Part shown: positions 53,872 to 62,975 of the stretch, one piece after another
Layout of the letters: each line of letters starts with the position of its first letter
Numbering within the stretch: the first letter of the stretch is position 1
Assembly (NCBI GenBank): GCA_016177735.1
Contig: JACOUS010000030.1
Location: 62,001 to 126,000 of the forward strand
Source of the DNA: Ignavibacteriales bacterium
Lineage (GTDB): Bacteria > Bacteroidota > Ignavibacteria > Ignavibacteriales > Melioribacteraceae
Reading direction: 5' to 3'
DNA: 64,000 bases
The notes under the pieces: generated by a model
Database searches by the model: none
Told to the model about the DNA's origin: nothing
What the model saw: the letters and a program-made list of their open reading frames with translations, nothing else
Program-made: the position numbers and the translations under genes

Positions 53872-54614
53872 TATTAATCATTCTATTGTTATCGGGGAAG
53901 AGTAATATGGCGCAGAGTCATCAGCTTTTTACAGAAATACTTAACCTATATGTTAAAAACGGGTTGGTGGATTATAAAGGATTTAAGAAAGATAACAGAC
54001 TTGCTCAGTACACTGACCAGATTTCTAAAACAAACCCGGAAAAGTTAACGCGAAACGAAAAACTTGCTTTTTGGATAAATGCTTATAATGCTTTCACTCT
54101 AAAAATTGTTATAGATAATTATCCTATCGAAAGCATTACGGAACTTCACTCCGGTGGAAAGATTCTCGGTTATCTTTTAGGGAAAACAGTTTGGGATAAA
54201 GAATTTATCTTAATCAACAGTAAAAAATATTCACTCGGGGATATTGAACATACGATTTTAAGAAAAATGAATGAGCCAAGAATACATTTTTCAATTGTGT
54301 GTGCGTCAATAAGCTGCCCGCCTTTACGTAATGAAGCATTTGAAGCTGATAAAATTGATGAGCAATTAAAATCTCAAGCCGTTCAATTTATTAATGATAA
54401 ATCAAGAAATTATTTTGATATACAAAAACGAGAAGCGTATTTATCAAAAATATTTAGTTGGTTTAGTGAAGACTTCGGCAACTCTGATGAGAATGTTCTA
54501 AAGTTTGTACTTCAATATTTACCGGAAAATATTTCGAGTGATATTAAAAATAATTTATCTAAGTGGGATATATCATATAAAGATTACAATTGGAATCTCA
54601 ACGAAAATAAATAA
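53850..54614 (+). CDS. Exported DUF547-domain protein
   Basis: A 254-residue protein with a signal peptide (WRIVLIILLLSGKSNMAQ) and a DUF547 domain: LAFWINAYNAFTLKIVIDNYP, WDKEFILINSKKYSLGDIEH, IHFSIVCASISCPPLRNEAF. The Cys in ASISCPPL is conserved in the family; its activity is unknown. It overlaps the glycosyltransferase by 22 bases and often accompanies arsenosugar-type genes. Confidence 0.88.
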   Translation: MRSLWRIVLIILLLSGKSNMAQSHQLFTEILNLYVKNGLVDYKGFKKDNRLAQYTDQISKTNPEKLTRNEKLAFWINAYNAFTLKIVIDNYPIESITELHSGGKILGYLLGKTVWDKEFILINSKKYSLGDIEHTILRKMNEPRIHFSIVCASISCPPLRNEAFEADKIDEQLKSQAVQFINDKSRNYFDIQKREAYLSKIFSWFSEDFGNSDENVLKFVLQYLPENISSDIKNNLSKWDISYKDYNWNLNENK

Positions 54615-54623
54615 GGAGTAAAA

Positions 54624-54956
54624 ATGAACTATTACGAATCGAAAGATCTTGGACGCTTTGCTGAAGTAGGTAAATTTAAGCCGGAATTAATGAGAAAATT
54701 TTTTGATTATTACAGCGAAGCAACTAGCACAGAGGGCGCCTTAACAAAAAAGGAAAAAGCGTTGATTGCACTTGCTATCGCACACTTTAAACCTTGCCCA
54801 TATTGTATTGATGCATATACGACAGCATGCCTTGAAAACGGTGCCAATCCTGATCAAATGACTGAAGCGATTCATGTTGCAGCAGCTATGGCTGCCGGGA
54901 TTGATTTAGTTCACGGTGTCCAAATGCTTAATGTATTGGAGAAACAGGGGGCATAA
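54624..54956 (+). CDS. AhpD-like carboxymuconolactone decarboxylase-family protein of the arsenosugar cluster
   Basis: A 110-residue protein. The CxxC redox pair is in FKPCPYCIDAYTTACLENGA, with a conserved His in AIHVAAAMAAG. This is the AhpD fold found beside the radical SAM protein ArsS in arsenosugar gene sets; the exact role is unknown, possibly reduction of arsenic or of the product. TAAGGAG precedes the ATG, 9 bases after DUF547. arsS follows after 23 bases. Confidence 0.88.
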   Translation: MNYYESKDLGRFAEVGKFKPELMRKFFDYYSEATSTEGALTKKEKALIALAIAHFKPCPYCIDAYTTACLENGANPDQMTEAIHVAAAMAAGIDLVHGVQMLNVLEKQGA

Positions 54957-54979
54957 ATTATTTTAAACGAAAGGATAGT

Positions 54980-55993
54980 ATGAAAGAATCTGCCTTACAT
55001 CTTGTAAATAATACTCGTTATAATTTTGAAAATAAGTTAAGCGAACACGACCTTGATTTACCACCGCTCGCAATTGATACTCTTCAAGTAAATGTTACTC
55101 TAAAATGTAATCAAGCTTGTTTGCATTGCCACGTTGATTCTTCTCCAAAAAGAACCGAGCAAATGAGCAAAGAAATTATTGATAAATGCTTGGAGATTCT
55201 AAGAAATAATCCCCAACTAAAAAATCTTGACTTGACGGGTGGCGCACCGGAATTAAATCCTCATTTCGATTACTTTGTTTCTGAAGCGAAAAAACTTGGT
55301 AAACATATTATGGTCCGCCACAATTTAACCGTAACGATTGATGGAGACCCGACAACAAAAGAATCGAAAATGTATCTTCCAAAATTTTATGCCGATAATA
55401 AAGTTGAGGTTATATCGTCACTGCCTTATTATCAAGAATATTTTACAGATAAACAAAGAGGAAAAGGCGTATTTCAAAAAAGCATTGAATCCTTGCGTAT
55501 GTTAAATGAAGCAGGATACGGCGATGAAAAAAGCGGACTCATACTAGACTTGGTCTATAATCCTGTTGGAGCCTTTCTTCCGGCTTCACAAGAAATACTA
55601 GAAAAAGATTATAAGGAAGAGTTGTGGAAAAATTATCAGCTAAAATTTAATAATCTATATACTATGACAAACATGCCGATACACCGGTTCAGAGAGCAAT
55701 TGGAAAGACTTGGAGCTTACGAAGAGTATATGGAAAAATTAATTAACGCATTTAATCCCTTGGCTGCATCTGGAATTATGTGCAGGTCGTTATTAAGTGT
55801 TTCATATGATGGAAGAATTTACGACTGCGATTTTAACCAAATGCTAAATATGCAAGTGTTTGTTGATAAACCAATGACCGTCTTTGATTTTGATTACAAT
55901 AAACTTGTTAGCCGAAAAATCATTTTTGATTCCCATTGTTTTGGCTGCACGGCGGGTGCAGGCAGTAGCTGCGGCGGAGCAATATCAGAATGA
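54980..55993 (+). CDS. arsS: Radical SAM arsenosugar biosynthesis protein ArsS
   Basis: A 337-residue radical SAM protein. The iron-sulfur cysteines are in LKCNQACLHCHVDSSP (CxxxCxxC), with LDLTGGAPELNPHFD next, and the C-terminal SPASM-like/selenodomain cysteines in GIMCRSLLSVSYDGRIYDCDFNQ and HCFGCTAGAGSSCGG. The matching family (TIGR04167, ArsS) adds the 5'-deoxyadenosyl group to dimethylarsenite. In some relatives a Cys here is selenocysteine; this copy uses ordinary codons. The stop overlaps the next gene by 4 bases. Confidence 0.92.
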   Translation: MKESALHLVNNTRYNFENKLSEHDLDLPPLAIDTLQVNVTLKCNQACLHCHVDSSPKRTEQMSKEIIDKCLEILRNNPQLKNLDLTGGAPELNPHFDYFVSEAKKLGKHIMVRHNLTVTIDGDPTTKESKMYLPKFYADNKVEVISSLPYYQEYFTDKQRGKGVFQKSIESLRMLNEAGYGDEKSGLILDLVYNPVGAFLPASQEILEKDYKEELWKNYQLKFNNLYTMTNMPIHRFREQLERLGAYEEYMEKLINAFNPLAASGIMCRSLLSVSYDGRIYDCDFNQMLNMQVFVDKPMTVFDFDYNKLVSRKIIFDSHCFGCTAGAGSSCGGAISE

Positions 55994-56685
55994 TAAACAA
56001 TAAAAAGATTGTCGTAATAATCCCCGCATTCAATGAAGAAGAATCACTTCCGCATGTAATTAAAGATATACCAAAATTTGTAGATGAAATTATAGTTACT
56101 AATAACGGTTCGACAGATAGAACTGTAGGAGTCGCTTCAAATTCAGGTGCAACTGTTCTTACCGAAAATGAAAAAGGATACGGTGCGGCTTGCCTAAAGG
56201 CGATCAATTATATAAAAAATAAAAATTATGATGTGGTTGTTTTTCTTGATGGCGATTACAGCGATCACCCGGAGGATATGGAATTGGTAGTTAACCCAAT
56301 CATTAATAATGGTTACGATCTTGTAATCGGTTCACGAATGAACGGCAATAGAACAAATGGAGCCATGTTGCCTCAGGCTATTTTGGGAAATTGGCTCTCT
56401 TCTTTTTTAATAAAAATATTCTGGAAATATAAGTTTACAGATCTTGGTCCATTCCGCGCAATTAAATATTCCTCTCTCATAAAACTCAATATGCAGGATC
56501 GAAACTTTGGCTGGACAGTTGAGATGCAAATTAAGGCAGCAAAACAAAAAATAAAATGCACTGAAGTACCGGTGAGCTATCGAAAACGGATTGGTAAATC
56601 AAAAGTTACTGGAACAATAAACGGAACTATTAGAGCATCATTCAAAATTCTTTATTTGATCTTTCGAAGCCTATTACCTTATTAA
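55990..56685 (+). CDS. Family-2 glycosyltransferase (dolichyl-phosphate mannose synthase-like)
   Basis: A 231-residue glycosyltransferase: VVIIPAFNEEESLPHVIKDI, NNGSTDRTVGVA, GYGAACLKAINY, VVFLDGDYSDHPEDM (metal-binding Asp), then DLGPFRAIKYSSL and EVPVSYRKRIGKSKVTG at the end. It is cytoplasmic or membrane associated, without clear helices. The gene overlaps arsS by 4 bases and closes this part of the arsenosugar cluster. Confidence 0.88.
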   Translation: MINNKKIVVIIPAFNEEESLPHVIKDIPKFVDEIIVTNNGSTDRTVGVASNSGATVLTENEKGYGAACLKAINYIKNKNYDVVVFLDGDYSDHPEDMELVVNPIINNGYDLVIGSRMNGNRTNGAMLPQAILGNWLSSFLIKIFWKYKFTDLGPFRAIKYSSLIKLNMQDRNFGWTVEMQIKAAKQKIKCTEVPVSYRKRIGKSKVTGTINGTIRASFKILYLIFRSLLPY

Positions 56686-56707
56686 GCAAGATTATTAACA
56701 TCATAAC

Positions 56708-56723
56708 TGTCAGATACTTGACA
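56708..56723. promoter_or_regulatory. Crp/Fnr-like operator candidate, site B
   Basis: TGTCA-GATACT-TGACA, perfect five-base arms around six bases, about 104 bases before the ATG of the gnd/tkt chimera. It matches sites A, C and E in arm sequence and spacing, and the middle GATACT is near-identical to the AATACT of site E. Confidence 0.6.
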
Positions 56724-56819
56724 TCTCATAAACTCCGTAAACTCTAAATTATATTTAGAAACTGAAATTTGTATTGCATTTAGTTAGCGATTCAGTGTCT
56801 AAAAATTATAGGAGAAAAA

Positions 56820-57719
56820 ATGAAAATCGGATTTATCGGCTTAGGCAAAATGGGATTTAATATGGTTCAACGATTGTTGAAAGACGGACACGAAATTGTT
56901 GTTTGGAACAGAGATGTCACGTCCATCAAAAAAAATGTAAAACAAGGTGCTATTGCAAACGGAATTGCTTTAAGCGGATTAAAAACATTCGCCTCGACAT
57001 TTTTGGTTTTTTCAGATTATGGACGTTCATCAATTCGTCTCTCTGCTTTGATGAATCTTCCGGTTATTTACATTTTCACTCATGACAGCATTGGCGTTGG
57101 CGAAGATGGTCCAACTCATCAACCGATTGAGCACATCGCATCATTACGCGCAATTCCAAATTTGGAAGTTATTCGACCGGGTGACGCAAACGAAGTTGCT
57201 GTTTTATGGAAATATATAATGGAATCTAAGAACACTCCGACAGCATTAATATTAAGTAGACAAGATTTGGCAGTATTTGATAGAACAAAATATTCATCTG
57301 CTGAAGGTGCGTTAAAAGGAGGTTACGTTTTAGCAGATAGTGATGGAACACCGGATGTAATATTAATCGCAACTGGTTCAGAGGTTCAGTTAGCAATTGA
57401 AGGTTATGAAGAATTGAAGAAAGAAGGAATTAAAGCAAGAGTAGTGAGTATGCCGAACTGGAATCTATACGAAAGACAAAGCCCGGAATATTGGGAATCA
57501 GTTTTACCGAACAAAGTTAAAGCACGTGTTGCTATTGAAGCTGGTTCAACATTTGGATGGAGAAGATTTGTTGGTATTCACGGAGATGGTGAAGTTCTTG
57601 GAATGAGAACTTTCGGCGCTTCCGGGAAGCTGAATAATCTTTTAGAAGAATTTGGATTGACGGTTGAATCGGTAGTGAGAACAGCTAAAAATGTTATTAA
57701 TAAAAATAAAAATTTGTAG
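56820..57719 (+). pseudogene. Chimera of 6-phosphogluconate dehydrogenase start and transketolase end
   Basis: A 299-residue open frame joining two unrelated enzymes. Residues 1-44 are the Rossmann start of 6-phosphogluconate dehydrogenase (KIGFIGLGKMGFNMVQRLLK, VWNRD). From about residue 45 on it is the C-terminal half of transketolase (FLVFSDYGRSS, GVGEDGPTHQPIEHI, SMPNWNLYERQSPEYW, GWRRFVGIHGDGEV). About 380-400 transketolase residues, including the thiamine-diphosphate domain and the Glu of the REH motif, are missing, so neither activity is expected. Joined at about 56946-56957, where both proteins read Gly-Ala-Ile. Confidence 0.8.
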
Positions 57720-57728
57720 GAGAATAAA

Positions 57729-60536
57729 ATGCTAAAGCTAAACCAACTTGCATCATTGGGACAATCAATATGGTACGACTATATCCGCCGCCAATTTATT
57801 ACCGGAGGTGAACTTCAAAAATTAATTAACAATGGTTTGAGGGGAGTTACATCCAATCCCTCCATATTCGAAAAAGCTATTGCCGGAAGTAGTGATTACG
57901 ATGAAGATATAAAAAGTTTGATAGATAAGAATTTATCACTCACAGAGATATATGAAAAATTAGCGCTGAAGGATATCGAACTTGCATGCGATCTGATGCT
58001 GCCGGTTTATCAAGCGACGGATAGATTGGATGGCTACGTTAGCATTGAAGTAAATCCGCAATTAGCACATAAAACCGAAGCGACAATTCAAGAAGCAAAA
58101 AGATTATTCGCACTTCTTAATAAGCCGAATGCTATGATCAAAGTTCCCGCAACAGAAGAAGGTATTCCGGTTATTACGGAACTTATCGGTTCGCAGATTA
58201 ATGTTAATGTTACATTAATCTTCAATTCGGAAAATTACCGTAAAGTAGCTGAAGCTTACCTTAGCGGGTTGGAGCTTCTTATCCAGCGAAAGGGCGATCT
58301 ATCTAAAGTTGCATCGGTAGCTTCTTTTTTTATCAGCAGAATAGATGCAGCGGTTGATAAAGAGTTAGAAAAAATCGGTAACAAAGATTTGCAGAGAAAA
58401 GCTGCAATTGCCAATGCTAAGTATTCATACAAAATTTTTAATGAATTGTCTCATGGCTTGAGATGGAGAAATTTTGAAAAGCACGGCGCAAGAACGCAGC
58501 GGTTACTTTGGGCAAGCACGGGAACAAAAAATCCTCTTTACCCGGACACAATTTATGTTGATGGACTTATCGGAAAACAAACAGTAAACACTGTTCCGCC
58601 AACTACATTTAATGATTTTATGGATCATGGAATTGTTGCGGTTACCCTGGATAACGGATTGGAAGAGGCCATTGATCAACTTGACGAATTGAAAAAACTT
58701 GGAATTAATTTAGATGAAATAACAAATCAATTACAAAAAGAAGGTACTATCGCTTTTTCAAAATCATTTGATACAATAATGAATTCCTTAAATGAAAAAA
58801 TTGATCGAATTAAAAAAGAAAAAGTTCTTTTCAAAGTAAATGCTGTCAATTATCAATCTACTATCGATAACGCAACGATGGAATTAAAACAAAAAAGAAT
58901 TGTGGAAAGAATATGGGAAAAAGATTTTACCGTTTGGAGCGACAAACCAAATGAAATTACAAATCGGCTCGGCTGGCTAAAAAGCCCGGAAGTCTCGCTG
59001 GAAATGTCAGATGAAATTAATGGGTTTGTTGAGACCGTCAAAAAAGATGGCTACACAAATGTACTACTGCTTGGTATGGGCGGCTCAAGCCTGGCGCCGG
59101 AAGTATTTAGTAAAACTTTTGGAACAAAGGAAGGTTATTTGAATTTAGAAATTCTTGACAGCACACATCCTGAAGCAGTTCTTGAATATGCCGAAAGATT
59201 TGATCCGTCAAAAACTCTTTACATAGTTTCAACAAAATCTGGCGGTACTGTTGAAACATTTTCATTTATGAAATTCTTTTACAATCAAGCTCTCAAGAAA
59301 GTCGGAAAAGAAAATGTTGGCAAGCATTTCATTGCAATTACAGACCCCGGAAGCGGATTGGAAACAGTTGCTAAACAATTAAACTTTAGAAAAATATTTT
59401 TGAACGATTCAAATATTGGTGGAAGATATGCTGCACTTTCACTTTTTGGAATAGTGCCGGCGACATTGATAGGAATTGATATTAAGAAATTACTCAACAA
59501 TGCTGAAGTAATGGTTTGCAATAGCGAAGGAAGCAATTGTCCAGTTCATGGTGATAACACACCGGCAAAGTTAGGAGTGGTTATGGGGGCTTTAGCTGAA
59601 GTAGGCAGAGATAAAGTTACTTTTATTACTTCCGAAAAATTATCATTCTTTGGGAGTTGGGTTGAGCAATTGATAGCCGAGAGCACGGGTAAATTAGGCA
59701 AAGGAATCCTTCCAGTAGTAGGTGAGGAAGTTTTACAGCCAACATTTTATTCGAACGATAGATTATTTGTTTATCTGAAATTAGAAAATGATTCTGCGAA
59801 TGATAAAGCAGTTGAGAAGTTAAAAGAAGCCGGATATCCCGTGGTAGAAGTTGTACTAAAAGATATTTACGATCTTGGAGGAGAATTCTTCAGATGGGAA
59901 ATGGCAACTGTAATATCGGGATGGAAAATAGGAATAAACCCATTCGATCAGCCGAATGTTGAAGCAGCAAAAATTCTTGCAAGAGAATTACTTGCTCAAT
60001 ATTCAAGAGATGGAAAACTGCCGCAACCGCAAGTATCATTTGAATCAGATGGTATCAAAGTTTATTCACCAAATAATGAAAATAACTTCACCGATCTTGT
60101 TGAAGAATATTTTGGAAAAGGCGATAAAGGTTTTCGAGAGAAGGGTAATCAATATATTTCAATTCACGCATATATGAATCCAAGCAAAGAATTGGATAAG
60201 CATCTTCATACATTCCAGACTAATCTTCAGAAAAAATATCAATCCGCGGTCACTGTTGGTTATGGACCAAGATTTTTACATTCAACCGGTCAACTTCATA
60301 AAGGAGATGCGGGCAAAGGTGTAGTTATTCAGATTATTTCAAGAGGCGAAAAGGATGCACCAATTCCAGATAATGCAGGAGATGATAAATCAAGCATGTC
60401 TTTCGGAACATTGATTACAGCACAAGCCTTTGGTGACAGTCAGGCTTTATTTAAAAATAATCGTATAGTGATTTCTTTCGAAATCGAAAGTATTAATCAC
60501 GACAAAATTGTGACTTTGATAAATATGTTTGATTAA
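57729..60536 (+). CDS. Bifunctional transaldolase / glucose-6-phosphate isomerase
   Basis: A 935-residue fusion. The N-terminal transaldolase (about 1-365) has GVTSNPSIFEKAI, the Schiff-base Lys in AMIKVPATEEG, and LRWRNFEKHGARTQRLLWASTGTKNP. The C-terminal glucose-6-phosphate isomerase (about 390-935) has LLGMGGSSLAPEVF, VSTKSGGTVETFSF, IGGRYAALSLFG, AESTGKLGKGILPVVGEE and GINPFDQPNVEAAK. Tal-Pgi fusions are known. It starts 9 bases after the chimera with TAGGAG and should be translated from the same mRNA. Confidence 0.93.
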   Translation: MLKLNQLASLGQSIWYDYIRRQFITGGELQKLINNGLRGVTSNPSIFEKAIAGSSDYDEDIKSLIDKNLSLTEIYEKLALKDIELACDLMLPVYQATDRLDGYVSIEVNPQLAHKTEATIQEAKRLFALLNKPNAMIKVPATEEGIPVITELIGSQINVNVTLIFNSENYRKVAEAYLSGLELLIQRKGDLSKVASVASFFISRIDAAVDKELEKIGNKDLQRKAAIANAKYSYKIFNELSHGLRWRNFEKHGARTQRLLWASTGTKNPLYPDTIYVDGLIGKQTVNTVPPTTFNDFMDHGIVAVTLDNGLEEAIDQLDELKKLGINLDEITNQLQKEGTIAFSKSFDTIMNSLNEKIDRIKKEKVLFKVNAVNYQSTIDNATMELKQKRIVERIWEKDFTVWSDKPNEITNRLGWLKSPEVSLEMSDEINGFVETVKKDGYTNVLLLGMGGSSLAPEVFSKTFGTKEGYLNLEILDSTHPEAVLEYAERFDPSKTLYIVSTKSGGTVETFSFMKFFYNQALKKVGKENVGKHFIAITDPGSGLETVAKQLNFRKIFLNDSNIGGRYAALSLFGIVPATLIGIDIKKLLNNAEVMVCNSEGSNCPVHGDNTPAKLGVVMGALAEVGRDKVTFITSEKLSFFGSWVEQLIAESTGKLGKGILPVVGEEVLQPTFYSNDRLFVYLKLENDSANDKAVEKLKEAGYPVVEVVLKDIYDLGGEFFRWEMATVISGWKIGINPFDQPNVEAAKILARELLAQYSRDGKLPQPQVSFESDGIKVYSPNNENNFTDLVEEYFGKGDKGFREKGNQYISIHAYMNPSKELDKHLHTFQTNLQKKYQSAVTVGYGPRFLHSTGQLHKGDAGKGVVIQIISRGEKDAPIPDNAGDDKSSMSFGTLITAQAFGDSQALFKNNRIVISFEIESINHDKIVTLINMFD

Positions 60537-61093
60537 ACAATCTGAAACAGCTCCCTTCCCAATCATAAAGCGCTTCTCCATTAAAAGAGGAGCGCTTAAA
60601 CAAGAAATGAAAATGGTTCCCAAAATGTATCTTGCCATGGAAATACTCCCGAATTGCTTGAGACATATATTTATGGTTATAAAAAGTTTAAACATGACTC
60701 CGGATTTACTCCTCAAGAACAAGAAGTAATTTTCTTAACCATTAGTTATGAAAACGGTTGTGAATATTGTTTAGCTGCACATTCGATTGTGGCAGATTTT
60801 CAATCTAAAGTCCCGATAGATATAACTGAAGCAATAAGAAATGGAGAAGATATCTCCGACCAAGATTGAAAGCATTGTCTGAATTTACAAAGATCATGTT
60901 AAATAAACGCGGTTGTCCATCTAAAGAAGATGTTGATAAATTTTTAAGTGCGGGATTTTCTCAAGAGCAGATTTTAGCAGTTATATTAGCAATCTCTGTA
61001 AAGACTATAAGTAACTATACAAATCATATTTTCCAAACACCTCTAGATGCAGCTTTTAAGGTTAGGGAATGGAAAGGATACAAAGTTGCCTGA
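60529..61093 (+). pseudogene. Frameshifted carboxymuconolactone decarboxylase-family gene
   Basis: One AhpD-like gene broken over three frames. Segment 1 (to about 60652) reads MVPKMYLAMEILP; segment 2 (about 60651-60866) reads LLETYIYGYKKF and SYENGCEYCLAAHS with the CxxC pair; segment 3 (60866-61093) reads KALSEFTKIMLNKRG and SNYTNHIFQTPLDAAF. Both frame changes fit loss of a single base, near 60650 and near 60862 (where one extra C would restore SDPRLKAL). The start and the first segment are also worn. It may be a decaying gene or sequencing error. Confidence 0.75.
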
Positions 61094-61193
61094 AAGATTG
61101 TTTAGTTTTTTAGAGGAAGTCAAAATTGATAACGAGGTGAGTTAACAATTAGAAACGATATTCTAATTTATATGATGGAAAATGAGTAGAAAT

Positions 61194-61233
61194 AAAAAAC
61201 CCCGTACACATAAATTTGTGACGGGTTTTTTTT
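61194..61233 (-). terminator. Terminator after the YHS gene
   Basis: A hairpin with arms AAAAACCCCGT and ACGGGTTTTT plus inner CACA/TGTG around TAAATT, with T and A runs at the two ends. It lies 16 bases beyond the stop of the minus-strand YHS gene and may act in both directions. Confidence 0.8.
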
Positions 61234-61248
61234 TAGAATTAAAAAAAA

Positions 61249-61698
61249 TTATTTATTTGCAAGTACTGCCAAATTTTTATTGGCACCCTTGATTGTCATA
61301 TCAGGATCTTTATCGAATTCTGCCTTTGCCACTTTATTTGAAAATAAATATGTGGAATCTTTATAAACTGAAAATATCCCGGGAGCAGATTCAACCCTTT
61401 TCCCCATTGCTAATGCAGTTGCACAATAACCATCATACTTTGGTAAATATTTAACCGGATCAGAATCAAACATTTTTTTTGCATCTGCCATTGCAAAGAA
61501 ATATGTTTTTCCTTTATAAGTTGAAGAAAATTTTGCATCACCTTTAACAGCTTTATTCATTGCCGCATATGCTACCGGGCAGTATTGATGAAGTGCTATT
61601 TCCTTTTTTGATTTCTTTGCAGTTTGAGCATTTACTGTTAATGTAAAACCAAAAGTAAAAAGTAGTGCAAGACCTAGTACTCTTAATGCGAGTTTCAT
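61249..61698 (-). CDS. Exported YHS-domain protein
   Basis: A 149-residue protein with a signal peptide (VLGLALLFTFGFTLTVNAQ) and two YHS-like units: YCPVAYAAMNKAVKG with YKGKTYFFAMADAKKMFDSDPVKY, and YCATALAMGKRVE with YKDSTYLFSNKVAKAEFDKDP. YHS domains are small metal-binding-like folds with a conserved Cys. Function is unknown. It diverges from nrtS, and its upstream region holds sites C and E. Confidence 0.82.
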   Translation of the reverse strand: MKLALRVLGLALLFTFGFTLTVNAQTAKKSKKEIALHQYCPVAYAAMNKAVKGDAKFSSTYKGKTYFFAMADAKKMFDSDPVKYLPKYDGYCATALAMGKRVESAPGIFSVYKDSTYLFSNKVAKAEFDKDPDMTIKGANKNLAVLANK

Positions 61699-61801
61699 AT
61701 ATATCCTTTTTAATTACCTATTAATTTGTTTTAAACTTAAGTACTTTTTTGATTAGTACAGAAGTAATGAAACAAATCTAATGTGCATACGAAAGGAGTA
61801 T

Positions 61802-61817
61802 TGTCAAATACCTGACA
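61802..61817. promoter_or_regulatory. Crp/Fnr-like operator candidate, site C
   Basis: TGTCA-AATACC-TGACA with perfect arms in the divergent gap between the YHS gene and nrtS, about 112 bases from the YHS start codon and 120 from the nrtS start. Confidence 0.6.
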
Positions 61818-61877
61818 GATATTAATATTTGACAGTTTTGTAGTGGCAGCCAATAATAATCCTATTTTCTGCACATA

Positions 61878-61893
61878 TGTCTAATACTTGACA
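61878..61893. promoter_or_regulatory. Crp/Fnr-like operator candidate, site E
   Basis: TGTCT-AATACT-TGACA, nine of ten arm bases matching the consensus of sites A-C, about 44 bases before the nrtS ATG. A lone half-site (TTTGACA) also lies at about 61828-61834. Confidence 0.55.
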
Positions 61894-61929
61894 ATATTAA
61901 AAAACAGATTAACATAGATTACCTCAAAA

Positions 61930-62202
61930 ATGAAAAGTTCTATGGCACAATTAACCGCACAGATATTTGACCGGAATAATTTATTTAAGCACATGCGAAC
62001 TTCCATGTTTGTTGGCACTGTCTTAAATATTATTAACCAGGGTCAGCATATAATCAGCCTCGATTTTGGAGGAATAGATTATTTCAAGTTTATACTTACA
62101 TTTTTAGTCCCATTTGCCGTTTCGGCATATGCGGCGGGGACAGTTGGAAATAAAAAAGTTAATAGCGATAATTCCGTTGCCACTTTGGATGTAGAGAAAT
62201 GA
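61930..62202 (+). CDS. nrtS: NrtS-like nitrate/nitrite transporter
   Basis: A 90-residue protein with two hydrophobic helices: SMFVGTVLNIINQGQHII and FKFILTFLVPFAVSAYAAGTVG. The pattern TxLNxINQG...LTxLVPFxVxxYxA is that of NrtS, a small nitrate/nitrite transporter family. It overlaps the NnrE gene by 4 bases (ATGA). Site E lies directly upstream, which would suit control by nitrogen oxides or oxygen. Confidence 0.82.
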   Translation: MKSSMAQLTAQIFDRNNLFKHMRTSMFVGTVLNIINQGQHIISLDFGGIDYFKFILTFLVPFAVSAYAAGTVGNKKVNSDNSVATLDVEK

Positions 62203-62933
62203 GTATAAAGTTCCGAACTGAAAATGGTATTGTTGTTCCTTCAGTAACAATGGAACAAATGATTGAAGTGGATAGAATTGCTGTTGAAGAAACCGGACCG
62301 AATCTTTATCAGATGATGGAAAATGCCGGACGAAGTTTAAGTCAGCTTACAATTGAAACGCTTGGAGAGAACTGGAAAAATTCAAAGATCATTGTTCTTG
62401 CTGGGGCCGGCGGTAACGGAGGCGGGGGAATTTGTGCTGCAAGGCATCTTGCAAACCGAGGTGCCAACGTAAAAGTTTGCTTAACGGAACCGGAAAGATT
62501 GAAAGATGTAACTGTATTTCAACTTCACATCTTGAAATCCACAAACGCAAAAATTATTTCAATTGAAGAGTTGCAAAATGGAAAGCCGGATTTGATTATT
62601 GATGCAATTATAGGATACAGTTTGATGGGTGAGCCGAAAGGCAATTCGCTTGAATTAATTAAATGGGTATCTAATCAGCAGGGTATAGTTATTTCTTTAG
62701 ATATTCCTTCTGGAATTAATTCAACAACAGGAGATGTTGCTTGTAATTATATAAAGCCTGATTTAACATTAACACTCGCTTTGCCAAAGACTGGGTTACT
62801 TCCCTCATTAACAGGTGAACTTTATCTTGCTGATATTGGAATTCCAAACAAAGTTTATGAAGAACTGAATCTGAAATATCAACAGCCGTTTAATCATAAC
62901 TATTATGTAAAGCTGATAAGTGAAATATTGTAA
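62199..62933 (+). CDS. nnrE: NAD(P)H-hydrate epimerase (YjeF N-terminal domain)
   Basis: A 244-residue single-domain epimerase: QMIEVDRIAVEETGPNLYQMMENAGR, VLAGAGGNGGGGICAARHLANRGANV, IIDAIIGYSLMGEPKG and ISLDIPSGINSTTGDV. It repairs damaged NAD(P)HX. The C-terminal kinase domain (NnrD) usually fused to it in bacteria is absent. The start overlaps nrtS by 4 bases, so the two share an mRNA. Confidence 0.88.
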   Translation: MSIKFRTENGIVVPSVTMEQMIEVDRIAVEETGPNLYQMMENAGRSLSQLTIETLGENWKNSKIIVLAGAGGNGGGGICAARHLANRGANVKVCLTEPERLKDVTVFQLHILKSTNAKIISIEELQNGKPDLIIDAIIGYSLMGEPKGNSLELIKWVSNQQGIVISLDIPSGINSTTGDVACNYIKPDLTLTLALPKTGLLPSLTGELYLADIGIPNKVYEELNLKYQQPFNHNYYVKLISEIL

Positions 62934-62975
62934 AAGCAATATTAAAAATTGATGAATAAAAAATAAGGAACAAAA

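Noticed and set aside
55900-55990. Possible selenocysteine in ArsS (selenodomain family)
   Set aside because: The reading frame has no in-frame TGA; the relevant positions are ordinary Cys codons.
61801-61840. TTTGACA at 61828-61834 as a fifth operator
   Set aside because: Only one arm is present at the proper distance; no partner TGTCA lies 11 bases to the left.
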